The notes beneath the pieces were generated by a model. The model did not search any database. It was given only the letters and a program-made list of their open reading frames with translations, and had not been told where the DNA came from. 64,000 nucleotides of DNA from contig OZ024928.1 in the NCBI GenBank assembly GCA_964017235.1, positions 155,706,881 to 155,770,880 of the forward strand, given 5' to 3'. This document shows, piece by piece, positions 35,061-44,755 of this stretch (positions are counted from its first letter, which is position 1; each line of letters starts with the position of its first letter). This DNA is from Sabellastarte sp. h YS-2021. Its lineage: Eukaryota; Annelida; Polychaeta; Sabellida; Sabellidae. The position numbers were made by a program, and so were the translations under genes.

Positions 35061-36590
35061 TCAATTACAATTGGCAAATAAATTCCAACTTCTGGTAGTA
35101 CGCTCACATCTGGACAGAGAAGCCTCATCCAATGTTTTACCATCAGACTGTGAAACTGACCTTGTTGGAGAAGAATGTGTCAATACTTCACCATTGGACA
35201 AATCAGTTGAATTCTGTGACTCTGACAAAGAAAAAGAATTGTCCAGTGTTTTACCACTGGATGAATTGGAAACATACTGGTCACTTGGTACTTCTTCAGA
35301 ACCTGGAAAAGAAATCAAAATTTCTTCCCTATCATCTGCTGAATTGTTGAAACCATGCAACCCGAATTCACATTCTTATTTTCTTGATCTAAAGTAGATC
35401 CTAAAACTTTGTCATTTGATCCTTGTAACCAACTGTCCGATCTGACATGAGCAGGTTTCAATCTGTCATGATGTACATACTTCAAATCAGATTTGGATGA
35501 CCTTTGAATCTGATACACAAGATCTGACACCTTCCCAACTACTAGAAATGGGCCTGTCCATGGAAGATGAAACTTAGAACTAGTGCCCTGTTTCCTAGCT
35601 GAGCTGTGCAGATATACTGTATCTCCCACTGCATAAGATTTGAAGTTTTTCCTGAAATCATAAGCCTTTCTTTGCCTATTACTAGACTTGAGTAACTTTT
35701 CCCTAGCTATATCATGAATTCTATGCAGATTTTCTCTCAACTCTTTCACATAAGCAACACCAGATACCACACTTTGTGTCTCAGGAATGCCCTTCCCTAA
35801 CATCAAATCAACTGGCAACTGAATATCCCTACCTAGCATCATCCTAACTGGACTTTCACCAGTAGTCTCATGGATAGATGACCTATAGGCCATCATTGCT
35901 AATGGTAAACAATCATCCCAGTTCTTATGATTTGTTTCCACCACCTTACTTAGCATATCCTCTAAGGTCCTATTAAATCTCTCTACGAGACCATCACTTT
36001 GGGGATGATAAGGGGTGGTACGAGTGAAACAAGTTGGACTCAAACTATGCTCCTTGATCTGAGTGAATCTGGCTTGGAACTCCAAACCTTGAAACAAAGC
36101 CTTGAACTAAACAATCAGCAACAGTACTAGCTTCCTGATCTGGCATACCAAAAGCTTCTACCCAATGAGAAAAATAATCACTAATGACTAGAATATATCT
36201 ATTGCCATTATAAGTCTCAGGCAAAGGACCTAGTATATCCAAAGCAACACGCTCTAAAGGGGCACCTACATTGTATTGCTGCATTGGACCTCTAAATTTT
36301 CTCACTGGGGACTTCCTCCTTTGACAAACCTCACAACTTTGACACCACACTATAACATCACTCTTACACCCTACCCAATAAAAATGACTACGCATTCATG
36401 CAAGAGTACGTCTTATGCCTAGATGACCAGAACTGGCTTGGTCATGCAACTGATTCAAAGCTAAACCTCTGAGAGATTCAGGCAGGACCAACTGAAGCAC
36501 AAAGTTACGTTTCCCTGTGGGCCACCACTTCCTATACAAAATGTCATCCCTCAAAACCAGTCTATCCCACTGAGACCAGTATGCTTTCAC
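35061..36590 (-). pseudogene. Gypsy integrase region, broken
   Basis: The first piece (36396-36590) carries the H2C2-type zinc region start (LHDQASSGHLGIRRTLA). An in-frame TGA then separates it from HFYWVG..SDVIVWCQSCEVCQRR (36045-36395), which leads into the catalytic core: ALDILGPLP, ISDYFSHWVEAF and SDQG. A TAG plus a small frame-changing deletion follows. The third piece (35315-36097) resumes at TTPYHPQSDGLVERFNRTL with the remaining acidic residue region and ends with a GPF motif (WTGPFLVVG). A last frameshift near 35340 leads to a Ser/Asp-rich tail (35061-35360) that contains GKTLD twice, each from a TTTTAC-loop hairpin. Integrase would insert the cDNA into host DNA; this copy cannot. 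Confidence 0.9.
35242..35261. other. TTTTAC-loop hairpin, 7-bp arms, in coding tail
   Basis: TCCAGTG and CACTGGA pair perfectly around TTTTAC. In the minus-strand frame the loop region encodes GKT. Confidence 0.75.
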
Positions 36591-36611
36591 AACACTATTC
36601 TGGTGTGCTAT

Positions 36612-37592
36612 CTAAACCCACTTTGGTCTTTGATCAGTTTCTATCATAACCTTAACAATTCCAATGTAAGGATCCTTTTCCTGAGCTTCACAGATGTCTG
36701 TTGAGGTTTTACCCTCAATCCAAGCCTCAGTAACACCCTGCATTGAAACATTTCTCACATTTGAACACGAGCATTCATCCTCTACACACTGACTGACTTT
36801 CATCTCAACTTTATCACAATACCTGCAATCACTGCAAGGTCTGCGAGAAAGACTATCTGCATTACCATGCAACCTGCCAGCTCTATGTACCAACTGGAAA
36901 TTGTATGTCCCTAAATACTCACTCCATCTTCCAAGTTGACCCTCTATATCTCTAAAATTCAAAAGCCAACGCAAAGAACCGTGATCACTTCTAACCACAA
37001 ATGGCACAGCATAGAGATAAGTATGGAAATGTTTCAAAGCATCAACAACAGCTAAAAGCTCTCTTCTGGTAACACAATAGCGCCTTTCAGACTTTGTCAG
37101 AGACCTGCTGTAATAACCTATCACTCGTTCATGTCCATCTTGCTCTTGTGACAAAATAGCACCTAAACCCACACCACTAGCATCTGTATCTAGAATAAAG
37201 TTCCCTTTTGGATCTGGATATGCTAGAACAGTAGCTTCAACCAATGCTTCCTTCAGCTTAGAAAAGGCATTTTGACAATCTATGCTCCAGTGAAACTTTA
37301 CATTCTTCTCTGTAAGCCTATGTAAGGGTTTTGCTAAGGTAGAAAAGTTTCGAATGAATTTTCTATAGTAAGAACACAACCCTAGAAAACTCCTCAATTC
37401 CTTCAAAGATCTAGGAATAGGCCAACTTAAAACTATCTCAGTTTTCTGGGGATCAGTCCTTATACCCTCTGCCGATACAATGTGCCTTAAAAAACGCACT
37501 TCTTTGCGGAACAATTCACATTTCTTAGGCAACAATTTCAGACCAGCTGCCCTTAATCTTGTAAAAACTTCCCTCAAATTATTTAGGGGCAT
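36612..37592 (-). pseudogene. Gypsy RT thumb and RNase H domain
   Basis: The frame starts just after the RT deletion at NNLREVFTRLRAAGL and covers the RT palm end and thumb (LRSFLGLCSYYRKFI). It continues into RNase H with TDASGVGLGAILSQ, the E of RRELLAVV, SDHGSL and HGNADSLSRR. The catalytic D, E, D and D positions are visible. RNase H removes the RNA template during cDNA synthesis. It shares no frame with the upstream RT half because of the deletion near 37588. Confidence 0.92.
36701..36718. other. TTTTAC-loop hairpin, 6-bp arms, in coding sequence
   Basis: TTGAGG and CCTCAA pair around TTTTAC. The minus-strand frame reads EGKTST here. Confidence 0.75.
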
Positions 37593-38009
37593 TAGTCAAC
37601 CCAAATGGCATGGCACAGAATTGAAACAGACCACTTAAACTAGCAAAAGCTGTTTTCTCACGATCCTCTGGATCCATCTCAATCTGCCAATAACCACTTT
37701 GTAAATCAAGAGTGCTAAACCACTTTGCTTCCCTAAGAGACTCCAAGCAATCCTGTGGATGAGGCAAAGGATAAGAATCCTTTATGGTAATGTTATTCAA
37801 CTGACGGTAATCAATGCAATATCTGATTGAACCATCCTTCTTTGTCACTAAAACAACAGGAGATGCCCAAGGACTACAAGACGATTCAATTACACCAGTT
37901 TCTAACATTTTATCAATTTCCTCTCGCTCAACCTTCCTTTTTGCCAGGGGTAACCATCTTGGTCTTTGTTTGATAGGTGCATGACTACCAGTACCAATCT
38001 TATGTTTCA

Positions 38010-38034
38010 CTAGATGAGTTTTACCTCTATCTAG
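38010..38034. other. TTTTAC-loop hairpin in the RT coding region
   Basis: CTAGATGAG against CTCTATCTAG around TTTTAC pairs with one bulged base. It encodes part of DRGKTHLVK, a conserved gypsy position, so here the loop word could be native coding sequence. Confidence 0.5.
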
Positions 38035-38945
38035 CTTTGACTGAGCGAAGAGATCACTATGAGAGAGAAGTAAAGCCTTAGCCTGACGCCTCTGATCTTC
38101 ATTCAGACTACTAGAAAAACCTGCAAATACTGGTTCAATGTGCTCAGGAAGATCACCATTAGTACTACATAAAGTCACTGAATCAAGCTTTGAACAATCA
38201 GCTTCACCAATTGACCTTATATCCTGGACAATACTACACTCTCCCAAGATTGTTTCCTTATGTAACTTGATACACTCATCAGATGGGTTCATTGCCCTCA
38301 CAGGAACAACAGATGAATCAGTACTAACTAAAGCTTTTGCCAACACTATACCCCTCTTGCAACACCTCTCAGAAGATTCTATCATTAGACATTCAGGCAA
38401 AACAGTATCACTAGAATCAGAAAAATATCCTGGAAGAATCATTTCTGAATTCCCGGGAACCTCAATATCTTCAGCCAGCTTTAGTCTAAACAAAGAACCA
38501 ACCTTACTCTCCAACACACAAGGAACACTTTTGCCATCTATACTCAAAGAGTTATTGGCCACGTCAATCACACAACAATTGTTTGACAAGAAATCATTCC
38601 CTAGTATAACTGGTTCATTTGTCTCAGCATCAACAAAGTTGTGATTGAAACTACCCAATCCAGTCTCAAGGGACATGGTCACTTGTCCCAAAACCCTTAT
38701 CCTATCACCATTGGCTAGTACAATGTTCTTAGTGAGTTCTGTCAATGAAGGCCTGATGCTAGATGGGATTGAATAAAACTTCTTAGGATGGAGTATGGAT
38801 TTGTTGGCCCCTGTGTCAGCCAAACAGTTAACCTCAATACCACCACCTAACTTTGCCTTTAAATACAATCCATCTTTACATATGTTAACTCTGGGCCCAA
38901 TGGTCAAGTCAGCTGAAGTATGGCCCCCTACATCAGCTGTTTCTC

Positions 38946-38952
38946 TTTTAAA
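38946..38952 (-). promoter_or_regulatory. -1 ribosomal frameshift heptamer (gag to pol)
   Basis: On the minus strand the gag frame reads TCT TTA AAA GAG, so T TTA AAA fits X XXY YYZ exactly in phase. A -1 slip continues FKRETADVGG into the protease frame, while the zero frame stops at TAG 15 nt downstream. Confidence 0.7.
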
Positions 38953-40129
38953 GATTCCTTCTCACTCCTGCCAGATGGAAGCTGAGACCTATACTTATCA
39001 CAGTCTATGATGTAGTGACCTTTCATACCACAAAACACACAAGTAGGCTCAACATTCTGCTGATCAGCCTTATACTTCCAACATTTCAACATAATATGAC
39101 CCATACGACCACAATAATCACACTGGGCATTCACTCTATTGCTTTGACTCACTTTCCCTGAAACTTTTGTTGGGCAATTAGCTTTGAAGTGACCCACTTC
39201 CCCACAGGAAAAACACTTCTTGGATGATTTTCTGTCCTTAGAATTCCCAGTTTCAGAACCTAACTCCCAAAGATCTATATTATCAAATTTTGTGATTCTA
39301 AGACCTTCCAAACGTCTCTCTAAATCTAACACTTTATCCTGTAAAGTAGCATAACTATCACTTTCATCCTTGCTAAGAACTTCCCAAAGTCCGCTTTTGC
39401 CTAGTAGTTCTAAAAGCATCATACTCAAGTGCAACTTGTACAGCTTCTTGAAGAGATTTGGGATGACGCTGAAACACAACTAACTCAAGCTCTCTGTCTC
39501 TCAATGCTTCAATAAATGCATCCTTAGCAATGCCTTCCCTTAATGAACTTGGAAGATCACCGTATGCAAATCTAACCAATCTACTAATTTCTTGAGCCAA
39601 CTCAGGTATGCTCTCCTCTGATTTCCTTACCCTGTTTTTCAGCTGTGCCTTGTATATCTGACTAAGATTCCCTGAATCAAATCTATTTGCCAAAGCTTGC
39701 TTCAAACTCGGATAATGAGTTCTCTCATGGAATTCCAACTCACTCGAGACAAAGACTGCTGTACCCCTTAAACAAGATGCTAGTTCCAAAGCCATTATGC
39801 TTAAATTCCACCCAGACAACTGGGAAATGAGCTCAAACTGAACTACAAAATCACTGAAACTAGACTTTCCATCATAAGCAGGGGGTCTTAAATTTCTCGG
39901 TGATTGAACATTCTGAACGTTCCTTGACCTTGACAAATAAGGTGAATGTGGTCTATCTGACCTACCTAGTTCTTCCTGCAGCGACCTTATATTTGGGTCA
40001 GACCTGTCTTGTGTACAACCAACAGTGTTACTGGGGGGTTCCACCCTGTCATACCTTGCAACACCTGGAAATCTGTCATAAAAAGGAAACCCCACCCTTT
40101 GGCATTCCATAATACTCTCAACAAAATCA

Positions 40130-40151
40130 GTAGAAGGTTTCACCCTTCTAC
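40130..40151. other. TTTCAC-loop hairpin, 8-bp arms, in gag
   Basis: GTAGAAGG and CCTTCTAC pair perfectly around TTTCAC, a one-base variant of the usual loop. A weaker relative (AAGG-TTTTAC-CCTT) lies at 40212-40225. Confidence 0.7.
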
Positions 40152-40541
40152 CTTCCTCCACCCTACCAGGGTTATGAATATCCTCAAAACAAGGACTTCT
40201 GGGGACTGAGTAAGGTTTTACCCTTTCACCAGTCTTCTCAGGGACTCTGTTATCATACACCTGATTTCCAGATCTAACATCTGAAATCGGCTCCCTATTA
40301 GGCATATAACCTTGTCTTTCAAATCCTTCCTTAGAACTTTGGGAATACTGAAGTGACAAATGATTGACAAATGATTCTTGCCCCTCAAAGCTTACACATC
40401 TTTCTCTTTGCTCATGACTAACATCATGTAAAATCCTATGTTTGGACCTGGGCAATTCTGATTGCCTATACTGTCCCTCCATCTCATTGATATGCTGCAT
40501 ATAAGTATCCATCTTAATAATAACAGCACTCAAACCAAACT

Positions 40542-40699
40542 CTGTCAAGTCTTATGTGACAGAAAACAAAACCAAATAAACAGAACTGTCAAGTATTACC
40601 TCAACAGAAACTAAACAAAATCTAATATGATCAAAGTTTCTGTCAGGTTTTACCTTGACAAAAAGAAACACAGAATCTGCTAAGTTTTACCTAAGCAGA
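40542..40699. other. Cluster of four hairpins in the gypsy 5' leader
   Basis: Between gag and the primer site there are four units: 40542-40562 (CTGTCA / TGACAG), 40586-40607 (CTGT..AAG / CT..ACAG around TATTAC), 40636-40669 (TGTCAGG / CTTGACA around TTTTAC, extended by GTTTC / GAAAC), and 40676-40699 (TCTGCT.AG / CT.AGCAGA around TTTTAC). Some have a mismatch or G-U pair. Confidence 0.65.
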
Positions 40700-40792
40700 A
40701 CAAAAAACAACAAATCTAGATCTAGTTTCTAATATACCTCAAGACATTACATTCAACAATGGCACCAAGTAATTACACATTTATTCAAATTA

Positions 40793-40810
40793 ATCCCACC
40801 ACTGCCACCA
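40793..40810 (-). other. Probable primer binding site of the gypsy element
   Basis: On the minus strand TGGTGGCAGTGGTGGGAT begins 5 nt after the 5' LTR end. A TGG start fits pairing with a tRNA CCA end. I did not identify the tRNA. Confidence 0.55.
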
Positions 40811-40815
40811 AATTT

Positions 40816-42365
40816 TGTAACGTGCCAAGGGTCTTGAGTTGAACTAATGTCAAGAGAAAGCCTTATGTCACATAAGAGAACATTTATTTACAAAATATAA
40901 CAAGTATTTTACCAGCAATCGCTGGGGCTGAATTGGTACAAGCACTAATGTCACAAAAGTATTAAAAATAATCAGTAATCACATTTATATTATATACATT
41001 CAAATAATTCCCCAGAATCAACTAAAAGAATTAAAAACAAGTCATAACACCGGAAACCTACTGTCTACTAACACTTAGACCTTGGATCATACTCTATGTC
41101 AAAACACTGGTTCCATCCTTTATCAAGTACCATAGTAGATTCAGTACCCAATGAAATGAATTCAATTAGTCATGGGTTTTACCCCATGAAACATTAATCA
41201 AATCACCAGCATTCAGCCTGAAACCTATAATCGTATGACTGAAATCAATACATCAGGCGCAATCAACCACATGCAATTATAACACTTCAGTCCATTCAAT
41301 TCTTGTCAGGTTTTACCCTGCCACTAGAAATAAATACAAACTACTTCATCATTAATTCATTCAAACATAGTTAAATACAACAAGCAGCAAAGTATTAAAT
41401 GAAACCCCAACTTCCCCTGAAATAAACAGTTAAAATATCATGATACTTTAAAGTAAATTTCCAAACAGGTTTTACCCTGAAATCAAACAGAAATTATGTA
41501 CAGAACATTCTCCTTTCCCTGCCTGCTTTACAATGTTACCAAAGTCATCTTGCAACTTTCCCTGCAACCTATGAAAATAATACCATGCAGGTTTTACCCT
41601 GACATTCCTAAAATCTAACAACAGAACTTATCTGCAACTGTGGCCTAGCGGGTAACACACTTGTCTAGGAACTCAGAGGACGTGGGTTCAATCCCAGGTA
41701 CAGGCAGATATATAGTGGCTCGGATGACCACTTAAAATGGCGGTCCTCTGTCATTGGGTCCTATCCCCAGTGGCAGGTTAAAGAACCTCAAGGACGTTGA
41801 TAAATGGTCATCCTTGAGCCTCTATCTTTAAGTTAGGGGAATGTCAGTTACTTGTGATTTGGGGCTGTACTTGTACAGTCTGATTGGTTAAATAGCGCTT
41901 TGAGTCCTGTAGTATATGGAGATATTGCGCTGAGTATAAATACATAATAATAATAATAATAAAAAAACAGAAGAAAAATACCAGGTTTTACCCTGACATG
42001 TCTGGCTCCTGCTACCTATACCAATTCAGCAAAGAATGACACAATTCACCCTGCGTTTATAGAGAATCCCAGACATGGGAGAATAACTCAAAGTCTGCAC
42101 CTGTAAAATTGAAACAAGGAATCCTATTGGTCTAAAATTTAGTATTCTCCCAAACTTTGAAGTGACAACTTCCTCTCTGCACATTGACATGAGGATACAA
42201 TACAAACCACTTACAGCAATCATATACAACAAGGATAACAGTATATGACACCAAAAAGGTAAATAAATACAAGTTACAATCATAATACATCAATTTAAAA
42301 CCATTTCATAATAAAATGGTGAAAACGTAATATCGCCGATTTCGCCGATATCACCGCATGCTTCA
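40816..42365 (-). repeat. 5' LTR of the gypsy element, with SINE insertion
   Basis: It is co-linear with the LTR at 33351-34565, with scattered substitutions, a 10-bp indel near 41155 and a 346-bp SINE plus target duplication at 41627-41972. Confidence 0.95.
41627..41965 (+). repeat. tRNA-derived SINE family B inside the LTR
   Basis: It has an A box TGGCCTAGCGGG, B box GGTTCAATCCC, a body with 'ggcggtcctctgtcattggg', and a tail 'gatattgcgctgagtataaa' followed by (AAT)n. The 7-bp duplication AACAGAA flanks it (41620-41626, 41966-41972), and the other LTR shows the empty site. Confidence 0.92.
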
Positions 42366-42742
42366 ATGCTTCTATACTTGTGGCTTGTTGGATTACTATA
42401 ACTCACTTTTGATGAGTCTCTCTAAGTTCAATCTACGTAAATTTTTGTCCATCCAAAATAGTGCAGTTAGAATTGTATCAAATACCAGTAGATACATTAG
42501 TATAACTTCTGTGCTTAACAAATTGCATTGGCTTCCTGTTGAACATCACTCAGTTTTTAAAACAGCCACACGTGTTTACAAGTTCGTTCACACTGGTTTT
42601 CCCAAGTATTTTTCTCCGTATATCTCTTCCTACAGCAGTTCTTACAGTACCAGTCACAGTCAGAGTGTTTGTAATTTCCTTGTCATACTAAATTTTCAAC
42701 ATTCTATTCATAAATCTGTCAAACAGTTTCCCCAGTGAATAT
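42366..42742 (+). pseudogene. LINE RT fragment A, part 2 (CR1/L2-like C-terminal region)
   Basis: The frame 42358-42738 reads LLDYYNSLLMSLSK, LRKFLSIQNSAVRIV, ITSVLNKLHWLPVEH, VYKFVHTGFPKYFSPYI. This is the standard thumb/C-terminal region of CR1/L2-type LINE RTs (LDYCN, LQ.VQN.AAR, LHWLPV). It continues the fragment ending at 33350. Truncated at both ends. Confidence 0.8.
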
Positions 42743-42861
42743 ACTTTGTAGTCTCTCTCCTGAGGTGGTCAGGAACATTGGTGTTTGGTTTGAATCAGAT
42801 TTCTACGGAGCCCAGGAAGGGACGTAGTACTGTTTTCCTGTTATTTTTTTATCTTGTTACC

Positions 42862-43476
42862 ACGAGATAGTAAGTCATTCCCACGAGATAGTAAGTCATT
42901 CCCACAAGATAGCAAGTCTTTACCACAAGATAGCAAGTCGTTCCCACAAGTTAGAAAGTTGTTACCACAAGATAGCAAGTTGTTACCCCAAGATACTAAG
43001 TCGTTCCCACAAGTTAGCAAGTCGTTCCCACAAGATTACTAAGTTGTTCACACAAGATTACTAAGTTGTTCCCACAAAATATACTAAGTCGTTCCCAAAA
43101 GATTACTAAGTTGTTCCCACAAGATACTAAGTCATTCCCACAAGTTAGAAAGTCGTTTCCACAAGATAGAAAGTCGTTACCACAAGATATTAAGTCATTC
43201 CCACAAGTTAGCAAGTCGTTACCACAAGATAGAAAGTCGTTACCACAAGATACTAAGTCGTTTCCACAAATGTGCAAGTCACTCCCACAAGATAGTAAGT
43301 TGTTCCCACAAGATAGAAAGTCATTCCCACAAGATAGAAAGTCGTTTCAACAAGATGCTAAGTCTTTCCCACAAGATACTAAGTCATTTCCACAAGTTAG
43401 AAAGTCATTACCACAAGATAGAAAGCCGTTCCCACAAGATAGCAAGTCGTTCCCACAAGTTAGAAAGTTGTGTTAA
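42862..43476 (+). repeat. 21-bp minisatellite, left arm, about 29 units
   Basis: The consensus is AAGTCGTTCCCACAAGATAG with a variable last base. Variants alternate CACAAGATA and CACAAGTTA. The 21-bp period keeps both strands open as heptapeptide repeats. Confidence 0.9.
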
Positions 43477-44269
43477 TGAGATATTAAGTAGTACTATTTA
43501 TTTTACATAATAGTTATAACAGTGACCACTAACAGCTTGATAGTATTATCAATTATTACAGAAACTAGTTAATAATACATAAATTCATTTAAGATTGTTA
43601 CTAGATAAAAAACAGAAACATTATTTACAACATACATGAGCACATAATGGTGTGGTTCGCCCCTAAAGTGCCATAAGCAGAGACTATAACCCAGTTAGTA
43701 GTAAACCAAGGAAAAGAAATGGTCTGTGAAGAAAGAAAATGTAAGTTATAGTGTAATGTATATAAAGAAGGGGTTGAGAATGATAAGACTAAGCAATTTA
43801 CACTATGAAAAGACTATGCAAATTGCAGCACAGCAAACACGAGTTTTGCTGTGTTTGTGTAAGCTTATAGGAGAATCTGATGGAGATCCTGCAAGGTATG
43901 TTGTGCCAAAAAGCACTCAATCCAATGTAACATATTAAAATATCTTAGAAAGACGAAGGAGAGTGCCATAAAACAGGCACCTCTAAAAGACAGTAATGCA
44001 ATATACCTGTAATAATAAGGTTGACCTCTGAAGGTCACTTGGTAGGTAACTAAGAAGAATAACCATTAAAATTGCTAAAACGATAGCCATAATGGTATAA
44101 AAGTTGGACATGTAAAGTAATAGGAAAAATGCGACCTCTGAAGGTCACTAAAAGCCTACAGGCATATGTAAACTTGAATGGTATGCCAGTAGATGGATGA
44201 CCTCTATATAAGTTAGGTATTATAGACAAAGAAATTGCCTGTATATTGGCGTCAAAGCATGACTTAGTA

Positions 44270-44755
44270 AAACTCGTGGGAATGACTTCATATCTTGTGG
44301 TAATGACTTGCTATCTTGTGGTAACGACTTTCTAACTTGTGGGAATGACTTGCTAACTTGTGGGAATGACTTTCTATCTTGTGGTAATGACTTTCTAACT
44401 TGTGGGACCGACGTGCTAACTTGTGGGAATGAGTTAGTATCTTGTGGTAATGACTTTGCTAACTTGTGGGAACAAGTTAGTAACTTGTGGTAATGACTTT
44501 GCTAACTTGAGGGAATGACTTAGTATCTTGTGGTAATGACTTTCTAACTTGTGGGAACGACTTAGTATCTTGTGGTAATGACTTTCTATCTTATGGGAAT
44601 GACTTGCTAACTTGTGGGAACGACTTAGTATCTTGTGGTAACGACTTTCTAACTTGTGGGAACAACTTTCTAACTTGTGGGAACGACTTTCTATCTTGTG
44701 GTAATGACTTTCTATCTTGTGGGCCCAACTTACTATCTTGTGGTAACGAGATAAA
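44270..44755 (-). repeat. 21-bp minisatellite, right arm, about 23 units
   Basis: The same repeat in reverse orientation (ATCTTGTGGGAACGACTT), making the two arms foldback partners. Confidence 0.9.

Larger units (their letters stand above)
37579..38952 (-). pseudogene. Gypsy protease and RT N-terminal half, active-site segment deleted
   Basis: Translation would enter from gag by a -1 shift at 38946-38952. The aspartic protease motif is LADTGANKSIL, followed by ILGNDFL. After a spacer of about 200 residues come the RT fingers and palm: a D-x-G-x-T-x4-H element, RQRPRWLP, VVLVTKKDGSIRYCIDYRQL, FSTLDLQSGYWQI (first catalytic Asp) and MPFGLTNAP. The frame then stops immediately. The roughly 40 residues that normally carry the YxDD catalytic motif are missing, and the thumb resumes in another frame. 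The RT of this copy therefore cannot be active. Confidence 0.93.
38928..40548 (-). pseudogene. Gypsy gag (capsid and nucleocapsid), one frameshift
   Basis: The first part (39373-40548) has a Pro/Arg-rich N-terminus, then a capsid-like region (AYDGKSSFSDFVVQFELISQ, then LASCLRGTA and LKQALANRFD). After a +1 shift near 39400 the frame 38928-39479 carries a coiled-coil-like stretch (LQDKVLDLERRLEGL). Three CCHC zinc knuckles follow: CFSCGEVGHFKANC, CDYCGRMGHIMLKC and CVFCGMKGHYIIDC. Gag forms the particle and binds RNA. Three knuckles is more than the one or two of many gypsy gags. The stop at 38928-38930 lies 15 nt beyond a slippery heptamer leading to pol. Confidence 0.9.
33351..42365 (-). mobile_element. 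Ty3/gypsy LTR retrotransposon, 9.0 kb, non-functional
   Basis: Two LTRs (33351-34565 and 40816-42365) enclose gag, protease, RT, RNase H and integrase in gypsy order on the minus strand. The 4-bp target duplication ATGC flanks it (33347-33350, 42366-42369), and the flanks join as one LINE sequence. The LTRs differ by roughly 20 substitutions plus small indels by eye, so the insertion is not recent. Inactivating changes: a +1 frameshift in gag near 39400, an internal deletion removing the RT catalytic segment near 37588, an in-frame TGA at 36396, a stop plus small deletion near 36050-36100, and a frameshift near 35340. A SINE sits in the 5' LTR. Clade within gypsy not assigned. Confidence 0.95.

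Noticed and set aside
35071-35397. Plus-strand frames across the gypsy element (also 38138-38644)
   Set aside because: They are antisense to pol/integrase code and have no domain.
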